The translations under genes were made by a program, and so were the position numbers. A DNA stretch of 17,108 bases, from positions 1 to 17,108 of the forward strand of contig JASAOO010003009.1 in the NCBI GenBank assembly GCA_030849075.1. Direction: 5' to 3'. Below are positions 10,395-17,108 of this stretch, piece by piece (positions within the stretch are counted from its first letter, which is position 1; the number at the start of each line of letters is the position of its first letter). Below the pieces are notes generated by a model that was not told the origin of the DNA, made no database searches, and saw nothing but the letters and a program-made list of their open reading frames with translations. This DNA is from Zelonia costaricensis (Eukaryota; Euglenozoa; Kinetoplastea; Trypanosomatida; Trypanosomatidae).

Positions 10395-10429
10395 GGGGGG
10401 GGGGGGGGTCAAGAGGGGGGAGGGGGCCG
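10395..10429 (+). repeat. G14 run and adjoining G tracts
   Basis: A run of 14 G is followed within 20 bases by G6, G5 and G3 tracts on the + strand. The composition fits a G-quadruplex in DNA. The transcribed RNA would be C-rich here, so any effect would be on the non-template strand. Confidence 0.6.
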
Positions 10430-11238
10430 AGAGGGAGAGAAAGCAAACAAACCAGAAAAAAAAAGCACAGGAAGCGGAGCGTACAAAACACGACAGACGG
10501 CTCTGAGTGATCTCGCGCCGCGTTTGTCGGAAGCGGCCAAACTACGAACACGTGGCAGCCGCACGAGCAGCACCACCGCAACAGGAGAAGCCAGGAAGAG
10601 AAGAAAAAGTGTGTGTGTGTTGGGGGAGGGGGGCGTTCGGGACCCCAAGCAAGAACTCAGGTAGCTGCAGATCGAGAAGGAGCGGGAACGAAGGGGGACG
10701 CCGCTCAGGCAATACGCACACACACACACAGGCTCACCGCATCCACAGAGGTAGCTTTTCTACCGTCGTTGTCGTTGCTGCTCTTTTTTTTTTCCTTTTC
10801 AAATCTACGCACATCATACTGCCGCATGCAACTTGAGCAACGCTGCCGCTGCTGTCGTCCTTCAGGCATCTCTCAGCTGTCAAGTCGAAGAGACGATCGA
10901 GAAGTCATTCAACGCGCGCGTGCACAGAGAGGGTGGGAGGGGGGGGAGGAAGAACGAGAAGCCACATAAGAGAGCCAATAGGTACGGGCACTGGAATACG
11001 AGCACGTCCACAGACGAAAAAGGGGGGAGGGAGTGGGCACGGATGAGTGGGAAACAAACGAGAAGTGGACAGTATCCTCTCGTCATCGGAGACGCTACAA
11101 AAGAAAGAAGAAAACAAAAAATGGGCATCGCATCAGGCGGAAAACAACAACAAGAAGAAAAAGTGAGCGGAGGCAGACGCCAGACGCGGCGGTGCGGCTG
11201 CTTTGTATGTTATTTGTTTGCGGCTTGAGTCCCCACGT

Positions 11239-11260
11239 ACACACACACACACACACACAC
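11239..11260. repeat. (AC)11 microsatellite
   Basis: Eleven uninterrupted AC units about 420 nt downstream of the stop of gene 2, so within its presumed 3' UTR. Confidence 0.9.
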
Positions 11261-11343
11261 TTGAACAGTTCCGAGCTGGCGAGAAGGGAATGGGGAGGGT
11301 GGCATGGGCGAGTCACGGCACGACAAAGAAGAACCCCCGAGTC

Positions 11344-11365
11344 AGAGAGAGAGAGAGAGAGAGAG
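11344..11365. repeat. (AG)11 microsatellite
   Basis: Eleven AG units, read as (CT)11 on the transcribed strand, about 310 nt past the stop of gene 2. A pure CT tract could also act as a polypyrimidine signal for RNA processing; this is inference. Confidence 0.9.
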
Positions 11366-11677
11366 CTGGGCGAGGCCCGGCTGCGCTGGATCTCCTCCTC
11401 CTCTTTGCGGCATCGTAACAAGGGGGGGGGAATGCGCGCAGAGTGCAAAACGCGTGGTGCACAGCTGCGCGAAGAGTGGCCAACGCGCGCACACTCGACG
11501 GCGAGGCCGCTGCAGGCCCCACACAGTGACGCGAGCGACGCAAAGGGCAGCACGAGGGAGAGCGGGAGAGAGAAGGAAGGGGGGAAGGAGGCGCCTGAGG
11601 AAGAGAAGACAGTGCCACACGGTGGCGGTCAAGCAACCACGTGGCTCATACGTCCACGCGCGACTTGTCCCGTCCAC

Positions 11678-14600
11678 TCAACGCTTGTACACAGCCGGGG
11701 CGCTGCCGCCGGGCGCGTTCAGCATGCTCTGCGCGTCCTTGAGCATCGTGCCGACGCGACCAACCTGCGCCATGAGCTGCTGGTTTGGTACCCCGCCGTT
11801 CCCCTCGATCTTGCCCTGCATGATGGCCAGCGCCGGCTCGGTGTGGGCGATGAAGCGGCGCAGGCTGCCGCTGCGCAGCGGCCCGTTCTGCACACGCGTC
11901 ATCTTTGCCGCCACCTCGAGCACGGCCTGCGCCGCCTCGCCCGACTTGCCGCGGATGCCGGCCACGTATACGGTGTTGCACGGCCCTCCAATAGCCGTGC
12001 CCAGCAGGGCGGAGCTGCTGCGGCTTGCGATGATCTTCTCGTACTCGGCGACGCTGTCGCCGGCGATCGCGACCAGGAAGGACGGCATGCAGACGTCGCC
12101 GTCGGCCTGGGCGAGGCGCAGAATGACGGCGATGTAGCCGACGCCACCGTTCTCGCGCACCTCGTTGCGCACCTCCCGCACCTTCGGCTCCACCTGCGCC
12201 TCCGTGACGGGGACGATGTTCGCGCCGTACGGCACGTTGCCGAAGAGGGGGGAGGAGGCGAGGTGGAGGTCGTAGTAGGGCGAGTTGTCCGTCAGCATGT
12301 CCTTCACCTTGTTGTCCTTGGACACCGTCACGGTCCAGAACGCCTCGCTGCCGGACGGCAGGCCGCGCAGAATCACGTTGATGTTCTTGACCGCCATGGA
12401 GATGCCGACGGTGCTGCCGCCGACGTCGTTCGTGATCATGCCGGCGTTGTAGCCGCCCAGCACAATCTTGTGTACTTCGTCGATGATGGCGGAGCGGATC
12501 GACCCATCCTTGGCGTGCACCAACTCCGTCGGCGTGTACCGCTTGTCGCCCAGCGTGATCTCCGCCTCCGCGGCCGTCAGCACCGGCGCCCCGGCGGCCG
12601 GCTCGTCACCGCCCTCGAGCAGCACCACCACGGTGCGGATCGGCGCCGACGTCTTGGTCGGCAGCTCCTTCTTCTCCGACTTGGCCTGCGCCTTCGCGGC
12701 AGCGACCGGGGCCCCGAGCGGCGCGGCGCTGACGCGCTTGTCGCCCATGTAGTACGCCGGCATCGTCTCCGCCGGGGCAGTGAGCACAGCGCTGTAGTCG
12801 TCGTGCATGAGCTGCAGCCGCTTCCCCACCGCCGTGAGCCGCTCCTTCTCCTCGCCCGAGGACGTCTCCAGCTTCGCCGCGTTCGCCGCGAGGCCCTTCT
12901 TGGCGTAGTCGACGAAGGCCGTCACGCTGCCCTCGCGGCTCGAGTGGTTCGGCTGCTTCGTGACGGCGTGCAGGTCCGCCAGGCTGCTCTTGGCCGCCTC
13001 GCTCGTCGCGTGGTCGTCGCCGACGCACACGAGCAGCACCGTGACGCACGGGCCGCCAAGCGCGTAGGCGAGGAGGGAGCGGGAATACTCGGGGTTCTTC
13101 GACATCGCGCCTCGCACGCCGGCGGCGGACGGGCCCGAGGCAGCCATGAAGGAGGCCACCGACACGTCCTTGTTCTCCTTCACCTGCTTCAGTACGGCCG
13201 TCATCACCAGCATCGCGTCCGACTCCACGAGGTGGGCCGCCGCCGCCTCCAGCGCCTTCTCCAGCGTCGGTTTTACGTCCGCCGCCTTCTCGAGTCGCGT
13301 GGAGACCGTGTCCGTGACGATCGGACCAAACAACGGCGACGTCGCCGTGCCGAGCGGCTTGGCGGCGGCGGACGGGGAAGGGGGGGCCATGAGGTCGCAC
13401 AGCACCTGGCGCTTGTGCACCACCGCCATGAACAGCTCCACGTACGTCTGCTTCACCGCCGGCGCAGCCGGCGCCTCGAAGGTGGCCGTCAAGATGCTCG
13501 ACACGGACTGCCACGTGTACTGCTCCTTGAGCGGCACGCCCAGCTTCGTCTCGGCGGACAGCAAGGCCACGTTGCGACCCAGGCCGAAGTTCGCGGTGAG
13601 CGTCTTGAGCGTGGCCGACTCGGGCACCTCCGCCGCCGAGCTGCGGCGCACCAGCTCGTGCGCGTGCACCTGCTCCGCCGTCAGCGCCGCCGCCCCCTCC
13701 TCGCAGACGACCAGCCGCACCGCCTTCTCGGCCTCCACCTTCGCCGTCGGCGTTGCGCTGGTGGTGGTGGCGGTGGCAGCGGTAGCAGCAGGCGCAGCCT
13801 CGGCGGCCTTCGACTCCTCGGCACTGGCCGCCTGCGGCGACGGCGCGGCAGCGGCGTCCGCCTTCTTCGCCTCCGCCGGCGTCGACGACGGTGGCGGCGC
13901 CGCAGTGAAGAGGCTGTACGCGGCCAGCGGCGTCTCCTCCGGGTGCGCCAGCAGCTCCTTCGCGTCCTTCAGCATCCGCGCAATCTTCTTGGTCGTCTCG
14001 GGCGACGCCTTCGTGTTGGCCGCGGCGGCACGCTCGGTGTAGTCGATGAAGCGCTTCATGTTGCCGCTGCGCGTTGGCGTGTTCTTGATCTCGCGCAGCA
14101 CCATGGCGTGCGCCGCGGCCGCCTTCACCTGCGCCTCCGCGTCCTTCTCCGGCACCTGCACAATCGCAATTGTGCGGCTGGCACCGCCGATGGCGTTGGT
14201 GAAGAGGAGCGCGGCCCCGGACGTGGCGTGCTTCTCCGCCACCTTGAGGTACTGCATGTTCGCGTCGTCGGCCATGGCGACAAGCACAGACGACACGTAC
14301 ACGTCCTTCGCCGGCGTCGCCGTCGACGCGGCGCCGGCGATGGGGCGGATCTGCTTGGTCTTGTACATGACCACAACTAGACCCTGCTTCCCCGCCTTTC
14401 CCGCCGCGTCCGTCACGACCGCCGCCGCCTCCTCGGGCGACTTGACGTCCTTCTCGGACGTGTTCATGACGCACGGACCGAAGATCGGGTTCGAGCCCAT
14501 CTCCACCTTTGCCGGCTTCGCGGCGGCATCCAGCAGGTCGGTGACGTTGCCGCCCTCGTCGAACGCCACGGCGGTGGCCCGCACCTGGACGACCTGCGAC

Positions 14601-16345
14601 TTGTCCTTGGCGAAGGTCTCCATCATGCGCTTCACCACCGCCGTGATCGCCTCCGTGCAGGACGCGAACGGCTGCGCCCCGCAGAGGGCGAGCATGGAGA
14701 CGTTGTGGCCGCAGTGCATCTGCTCCACAATGTCGATCAGCAGGTCCGACTTGTCCACGTCCACCGGCGCCACCGTCACTTCATCCATCTTGTACGGCGT
14801 CTCGCCGACCTTGACAGACTTGTCGGCGCGGTTCACCACCGCCTCGTTCGCGGCCACGGCAATGACGTGCACGTTGTCGTTCACCAGCTTCGTGAGGCGG
14901 TGCGAGGACGGCATCGCCATCGGCATCCCGCGGCGGCTGCCCCGCTCACCGTCCTCCTTCTTGTCGGCCTCGCCCTCCTTGCGGAGCGCCTTGCCGTCCG
15001 ACTGGTCCACGACCACGACGCGCGTCTTGCCGTCCGCCGCCGCGTCCGTCTTCTCCGCGTCTGCCGCCGCCGCCGCCGCCGCCGTTGCGCCCGCCGCAGC
15101 GCCTGCCGCGGGGGTTGCGTCGTTGGCGCCGGCCTTGGCAGCCTTCTCCACCGCCTTCTCCTCCGGCACCTCCTCCTGCAGCTTGGAGGACGGCGGGGGG
15201 ATGCTGAAGTCGCGCTTGAGCTGCGTCTCGTAGCCGGACGGGGCGCGCCAGAGCCCGCCAAAGGAGCCGCCGCAGTAGCCGCCGGAGCTGCGGAAACTGG
15301 TGCGGCTGTTGCTGCGGCCGATGCCGTACATGGAGCCGTAGGTGCTGCCTAGCCCCATGCTGTTGTAGCGGCCGAGACCGTACATCGAGCCCATCGGGCC
15401 GCCCATGCCGTACATGCTGCCGCCCATCGGGCCGCCCATGCCGTACATGCTGCCCATACCGTACATCGACCCCATCGGACCGCCCATGCCGTACATTGAG
15501 CTCATCGGACCTCCCATGCCGTACATGGAGCCCATCGGCATGCCGCCCATGCCGTACATGCTGCCCATTTGGTTTGCGCCATTGACACCACCGTACATGG
15601 AGTTCATGGCGTTCTCGTCTCCGCCGCCCATGGAGCCGTAGCCGCCCGCCACGGAGCCCCCCATGCCGCCCGGTCCCATCGAGCCGTAACCGCCCGGGCC
15701 CATCGAGCCGTAGCCGCCCGGGCCCATGGACCCGTAGCCGCCCAGGCCGTTCATTTCGTTCCTGCTGCCCATACCGGGGCCCATCGAGCCGTAGCCGCCG
15801 ACGGCGTTGAGCATGCCTGGCGCCGGGCCGTAGCCGCCCGGTCCCACCGAGCCGTACCCGCCGGCCCCCATCGGCCCGTACCCGCCCATCGCGTTCGCCG
15901 AGGCCTGAACCGGATGCTTGGCCGTCGCTGCAGTCCCCGCCGGCGCGACAGGCGCCGCAGTGCCAGCCGGGGCCGACACGCGGCGCGGGGCGGTGGCGGA
16001 CGGCGACATCGCCGAGGACGCGGCCGGCGCTGCGGCGGGTGCGCCGGTGCCCGGGGTCGCACCAGCCGGCGGGGGGGCCGGCTTGGCTGCCGGGGCGGCG
16101 CGCGTCGACGACGGCAGTGGGGGGGCGGGGGCGCCGGTCTTCGCTGGCGCGGCGGCCCCTGCGTTGCTGCGCTGGCGGGGCAGCTGAACGGGAGGTGCCT
16201 CGGGCTTGGCAGCGCTGCGGTGGCTGCTGGCGGTCGGCCGCTCCTTGCCGGACGACGACGACGACGTGCGGTGCTCCCCCGTCTTGGAGGAGGCCGAGGG
16301 GCGGCGGTGGCTCGACCGCTCCTTATCCTTGGTAGCGGACGGCAT
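11678..16345 (-). CDS. Large Gly/Met-rich protein with three tandem degenerate kinesin-motor-like domains (1,555 aa)
   Basis: The start is the ATG at 16343-16345 (MPSATKDKERSSHRR), the first ATG after the likely splice acceptor at 16415-16416. An in-frame TTG ten codons upstream is ignored. The stop is TGA at 11678-11680. Residues 1-50 are basic and Ser-rich. Residues 50-150 are Pro/Ala-rich with LPRQRS and RRVSAP. Residues about 153-365 are Gly/Met/Ser/Tyr-rich with repeated GSMYGMGGPM units. Three kinesin-like domains follow at about 481-758, 875-1132 and 1235-1490, separated by Ala/Lys/Glu-rich linkers. Each has a degraded P-loop region, a strand ending in a D-L or D-M pair, an S/T-x-P-[IL]-FG motif, a degraded switch II, and a GG-x-x-x-T strand plus helix ending in a kinesin-neck-like N-x-P or Q-P. 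The third is closest to a true motor (VLGGYNAGM at 1295-1303, FLVAIAGDS at 1423-1431). A tail module with RFIDYT or a similar core follows each domain. ATPase activity is unlikely because GKT, SSRSH and DLAGSE are missing. The partner gene lies downstream on the same strand. Function is unknown; a cytoskeletal scaffold is a guess from fold and composition. Confidence 0.95.
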   Translation of the reverse strand: MPSATKDKERSSHRRPSASSKTGEHRTSSSSSGKERPTASSHRSAAKPEAPPVQLPRQRSNAGAAAPAKTGAPAPPLPSSTRAAPAAKPAPPPAGATPGTGAPAAAPAASSAMSPSATAPRRVSAPAGTAAPVAPAGTAATAKHPVQASANAMGGYGPMGAGGYGSVGPGGYGPAPGMLNAVGGYGSMGPGMGSRNEMNGLGGYGSMGPGGYGSMGPGGYGSMGPGGMGGSVAGGYGSMGGGDENAMNSMYGGVNGANQMGSMYGMGGMPMGSMYGMGGPMSSMYGMGGPMGSMYGMGSMYGMGGPMGGSMYGMGGPMGSMYGLGRYNSMGLGSTYGSMYGIGRSNSRTSFRSSGGYCGGSFGGLWRAPSGYETQLKRDFSIPPPSSKLQEEVPEEKAVEKAAKAGANDATPAAGAAAGATAAAAAAADAEKTDAAADGKTRVVVVDQSDGKALRKEGEADKKEDGERGSRRGMPMAMPSSHRLTKLVNDNVHVIAVAANEAVVNRADKSVKVGETPYKMDEVTVAPVDVDKSDLLIDIVEQMHCGHNVSMLALCGAQPFASCTEAITAVVKRMMETFAKDKSQVVQVRATAVAFDEGGNVTDLLDAAAKPAKVEMGSNPIFGPCVMNTSEKDVKSPEEAAAVVTDAAGKAGKQGLVVVMYKTKQIRPIAGAASTATPAKDVYVSSVLVAMADDANMQYLKVAEKHATSGAALLFTNAIGGASRTIAIVQVPEKDAEAQVKAAAAHAMVLREIKNTPTRSGNMKRFIDYTERAAAANTKASPETTKKIARMLKDAKELLAHPEETPLAAYSLFTAAPPPSSTPAEAKKADAAAAPSPQAASAEESKAAEAAPAATAATATTTSATPTAKVEAEKAVRLVVCEEGAAALTAEQVHAHELVRRSSAAEVPESATLKTLTANFGLGRNVALLSAETKLGVPLKEQYTWQSVSSILTATFEAPAAPAVKQTYVELFMAVVHKRQVLCDLMAPPSPSAAAKPLGTATSPLFGPIVTDTVSTRLEKAADVKPTLEKALEAAAAHLVESDAMLVMTAVLKQVKENKDVSVASFMAASGPSAAGVRGAMSKNPEYSRSLLAYALGGPCVTVLLVCVGDDHATSEAAKSSLADLHAVTKQPNHSSREGSVTAFVDYAKKGLAANAAKLETSSGEEKERLTAVGKRLQLMHDDYSAVLTAPAETMPAYYMGDKRVSAAPLGAPVAAAKAQAKSEKKELPTKTSAPIRTVVVLLEGGDEPAAGAPVLTAAEAEITLGDKRYTPTELVHAKDGSIRSAIIDEVHKIVLGGYNAGMITNDVGGSTVGISMAVKNINVILRGLPSGSEAFWTVTVSKDNKVKDMLTDNSPYYDLHLASSPLFGNVPYGANIVPVTEAQVEPKVREVRNEVRENGGVGYIAVILRLAQADGDVCMPSFLVAIAGDSVAEYEKIIASRSSSALLGTAIGGPCNTVYVAGIRGKSGEAAQAVLEVAAKMTRVQNGPLRSGSLRRFIAHTEPALAIMQGKIEGNGGVPNQQLMAQVGRVGTMLKDAQSMLNAPGGSAPAVYKR
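11876..12643 (-). other. Degenerate kinesin-motor-like domain 3 of gene 2 (residues about 1235-1490)
   Basis: This copy is nearest a real kinesin. VHKIVLGGYNAGMITNDVGG (1291-1310) parallels kinesin's VLxGYNGTIFAYGQTGSGKT and keeps the GYN, but the next residues, STVG, lack the lysine. FWTVTVSKDNKVKDML (1336-1351) parallels the VSYxEIYxxxxxDLL strand. SSPLFGNVPY (1364-1373) is the family motif. PSFLVAIAGDS (1421-1431) parallels LxLVDLAGSE but lacks the first aspartate and the final glutamate. AIGGPCNTVYVAGI (1451-1464), with a helix ending RVQNGP, closes the domain. ATP hydrolysis looks unlikely; nucleotide binding cannot be ruled in or out. Confidence 0.65.
12950..13723 (-). other. Degenerate kinesin-motor-like domain 2 of gene 2 (residues about 875-1132)
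   Basis: This is the most diverged copy. FGLGRNVALLSAETKLGVP (920-938) takes the P-loop position with no GKT. QTYVELFMAVVHKRQVLCDL (966-985) matches the strand and loop ending in DLL. TSPLFGPIVT (1002-1011) is the shared SPxFG motif. VSVASFMAASGPS (1061-1073) is at the switch II place. ALGGPCVTVLLVCV (1095-1108), with a helix ending VTKQP, matches the end of the motor. On its own it would be hard to place; the assignment leans on its similarity to the neighbouring copies. Confidence 0.55.
14072..14935 (-). other. Degenerate kinesin-motor-like domain 1 of gene 2 (residues about 481-758)
   Basis: NVHVIAVAAN (491-500) resembles the first motor strand and TPYKMDEVT (516-524) the kinesin PYxFDxVF. 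CGHNVSMLALCGAQPFAS (545-562) sits where GYNGTIFAYGQTGSGKT would be. VRATAVAFDEGGNVTDLLD (588-606) corresponds to VSYxEIYxxxxxDLL. SNPIFGPCVM (618-627) precedes the KSPEEAAAVV helix. VSSVLVAMADDAN (684-696) replaces the switch II strand. AIGGASRTIAIVQV (718-731) with a helix ending REIKNTP is strikingly like kinesin SLGGNSKTxMI...RAKxIKNxP. A further strand, RVVVVD (442-447), lies upstream of this span and might instead be the true first strand. Confidence 0.65.
15251..15889 (-). repeat. Coding Gly/Met/Ser/Tyr-rich repeat block of gene 2
   Basis: About 213 residues. The N-terminal half has GGYGSMGPG units in near-perfect tandem (around residues 201-226). The C-terminal half has MGSMYGMGGPM units, about eight imperfect copies between residues 258 and 325, then YGxGR with Ser/Arg-rich spacers. 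It is compositionally the same as the block in gene 1. Confidence 0.85.
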
Positions 16346-16414
16346 GGCTCGCGTCGCACACGGTGAACCGGGCAAATACAGAGACGAATGGGGTGGGGGA
16401 GAGAAGCAAGAAAT

Positions 16415-16436
16415 CTGAAGGGAAGAGAGGGAAACT
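16415..16436 (-). promoter_or_regulatory. Likely trans-splice acceptor and polypyrimidine tract of gene 2
   Basis: The minus strand reads GTTTCCCTCTCTTCCCTTCAG, an almost pure pyrimidine tract ending in CAG (AG at 16415-16416). The predicted 5' UTR to the ATG at 16345 is 69 nt with no upstream ATG. Another AG lies 3-4 nt before the ATG (16348-16349) but has no adjacent pyrimidine tract. Confidence 0.7.
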
Positions 16437-17108
16437 AACGATGAAGGGTGAGTCCGTGTGTTGATGTACTGCTCTGTGTGTGTGTGTGTGCGTTTGCGTT
16501 TGTGTGCACGAGCGCGTCAGCGATCAGAGTGCTGGCGGGAGAATACAAAAGAGGGGGGCAACTGGTTGGGTTGGGTGAGGGAGGCGTGTGCGTTTGCGTG
16601 AGAGTCGCAGCGGGCGTGGCAAGCGTGGGGACAAGCACACAGCGGGTGGGGAAGAGAGAGGGGGTGGGGGGTGGGAAACATTGGGAAGAGAATGACGGCG
16701 CTCACCAAGACGGGTGGGGGGGGGGGCGGTCGATGAATGCGAACGGCGCAGCAGTACGCCACTTCGGCGGAGGCCCGGGTCGGAGCGGCGAAGGAGATCG
16801 GGGAAAGAGAGAGAGGAGGGGGGCGGAGGGAGGGCCGAGTGGCCAACAACTCTCGACTGGCCACGTACACACACGCCCAAGATGCGCCTCGTCACGAAGG
16901 TGGACTGACGCCTCCATCCACGTCCCTCCACTCTCCCTCTCTTCGCCAGTTTGCCTGCTCTACTGCTTCCTTGCTGACACGTTGCAGTTTCTCTACAAAA
17001 TAAAAAGGGGAAAAAGGAAGCGGCCACTCTTCTCCTTACACAGCGGCCTGCATCTCGAGACTGCACACCCATACCGTGAAGACCGTGTCCGTCGACTCCC
17101 GCGAGGGG
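16437..17108. other. Spacer upstream of gene 2, right end
   Basis: No gene is visible. The + strand is G/A-rich to about 16850, then turns pyrimidine-rich at about 16910-17000, followed by an A-rich stretch (AAAATAAAAAGGGGAAAAAGG near 16997). It contains a (TG)8 run. Confidence 0.6.
16475..16490. repeat. (TG)8 microsatellite upstream of gene 2
   Basis: Eight TG units, some 60 nt upstream of the predicted splice acceptor of gene 2. Confidence 0.9.

Larger units (their letters stand above)
6382..11677. other. 5.3-kb spacer between the two genes, probably mostly 3' UTR of gene 2
   Basis: No coding region is supported on either strand; open frames are short or built from Arg/Ser/Pro or Cys/Phe/Leu low complexity. 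It holds many homopolymers, for example A14 at 9861-9874, T11 at 9988-9998 and G14 at 10395-10408, plus several dinucleotide repeats. A block at about 9080-9345 is richer in A/T and less repetitive than its surroundings. By the known coupling of polyadenylation to the next splice site, the gene 2 mRNA probably ends a few hundred bases upstream of 6351, giving a very long 3' UTR. Confidence 0.6.

Noticed and set aside
11033..14380. + strand open frame of 1,115 codons, opposite gene 2
   Set aside because: It is Arg/His/Leu/Gly-rich, has no recognisable motif, starts in simple-sequence spacer and runs antisense to a clearly structured protein. Long antisense frames are expected in GC-rich genes with strong third-position GC bias.
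12606..14474. Minus-strand open frame of 622 codons in another frame of gene 2
   Set aside because: Gly/Arg/His-rich out-of-frame translation; the real frame has conserved repeated domains in the same span.
14046..15233. + strand open frame of 395 codons opposite gene 2
   Set aside because: Ser/Ala/Thr-rich shadow of the minus-strand gene with no domain of its own.
16346..16375. Upstream extension of gene 2 to a TTG
   Set aside because: Non-ATG start within the predicted 5' UTR; the ATG at 16345 is the first in the mRNA.

Overview
The window looks like nuclear DNA of a trypanosomatid, most likely Leishmania or a close relative such as Leptomonas or Crithidia. It is GC-rich and has two long intronless genes on the same (minus) strand. 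Between them lie several kilobases of purine/pyrimidine-skewed spacer full of homopolymers and CA/TG/GA microsatellites. Just upstream of each gene a polypyrimidine tract is followed by an AG, as expected for spliced-leader addition in a polycistronic unit. The species cannot be fixed from the sequence alone.

Layout, left to right on the + strand: 1-3615 is a gene-free flank downstream of gene 1, and includes a 267-bp tandem duplication at 1365-1898 with an ambiguous base at the junction. Gene 1 (3616-6291, minus) encodes 891 aa. A spacer of about 5.3 kb (6352-11677) has no convincing gene and is probably mostly the 3' UTR of gene 2. Gene 2 (11678-16345, minus) encodes 1,555 aa. 16417-17108 is more spacer. 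Transcription would run right to left, with gene 2 upstream of gene 1.

The two proteins are paralogues of one architecture: a Pro/Ala-rich basic N-terminus, then a long Gly/Met/Ser/Tyr low-complexity block, then globular domains. By eye each globular domain follows the order of a kinesin motor domain, but the nucleotide-binding motifs are degraded. Gene 1 has one such domain and gene 2 has three in tandem, each followed by a similar roughly 60-residue tail module. I know of no named family with this layout. I infer catalytically dead, kinesin-derived scaffold or microtubule-associated proteins with a low-complexity N-terminal half. This is the main candidate for an undescribed system in the window. 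The kinesin relationship rests on reading motifs by eye and needs a profile or structure comparison.

No tRNA, rRNA, CRISPR array or intact mobile element was recognised.
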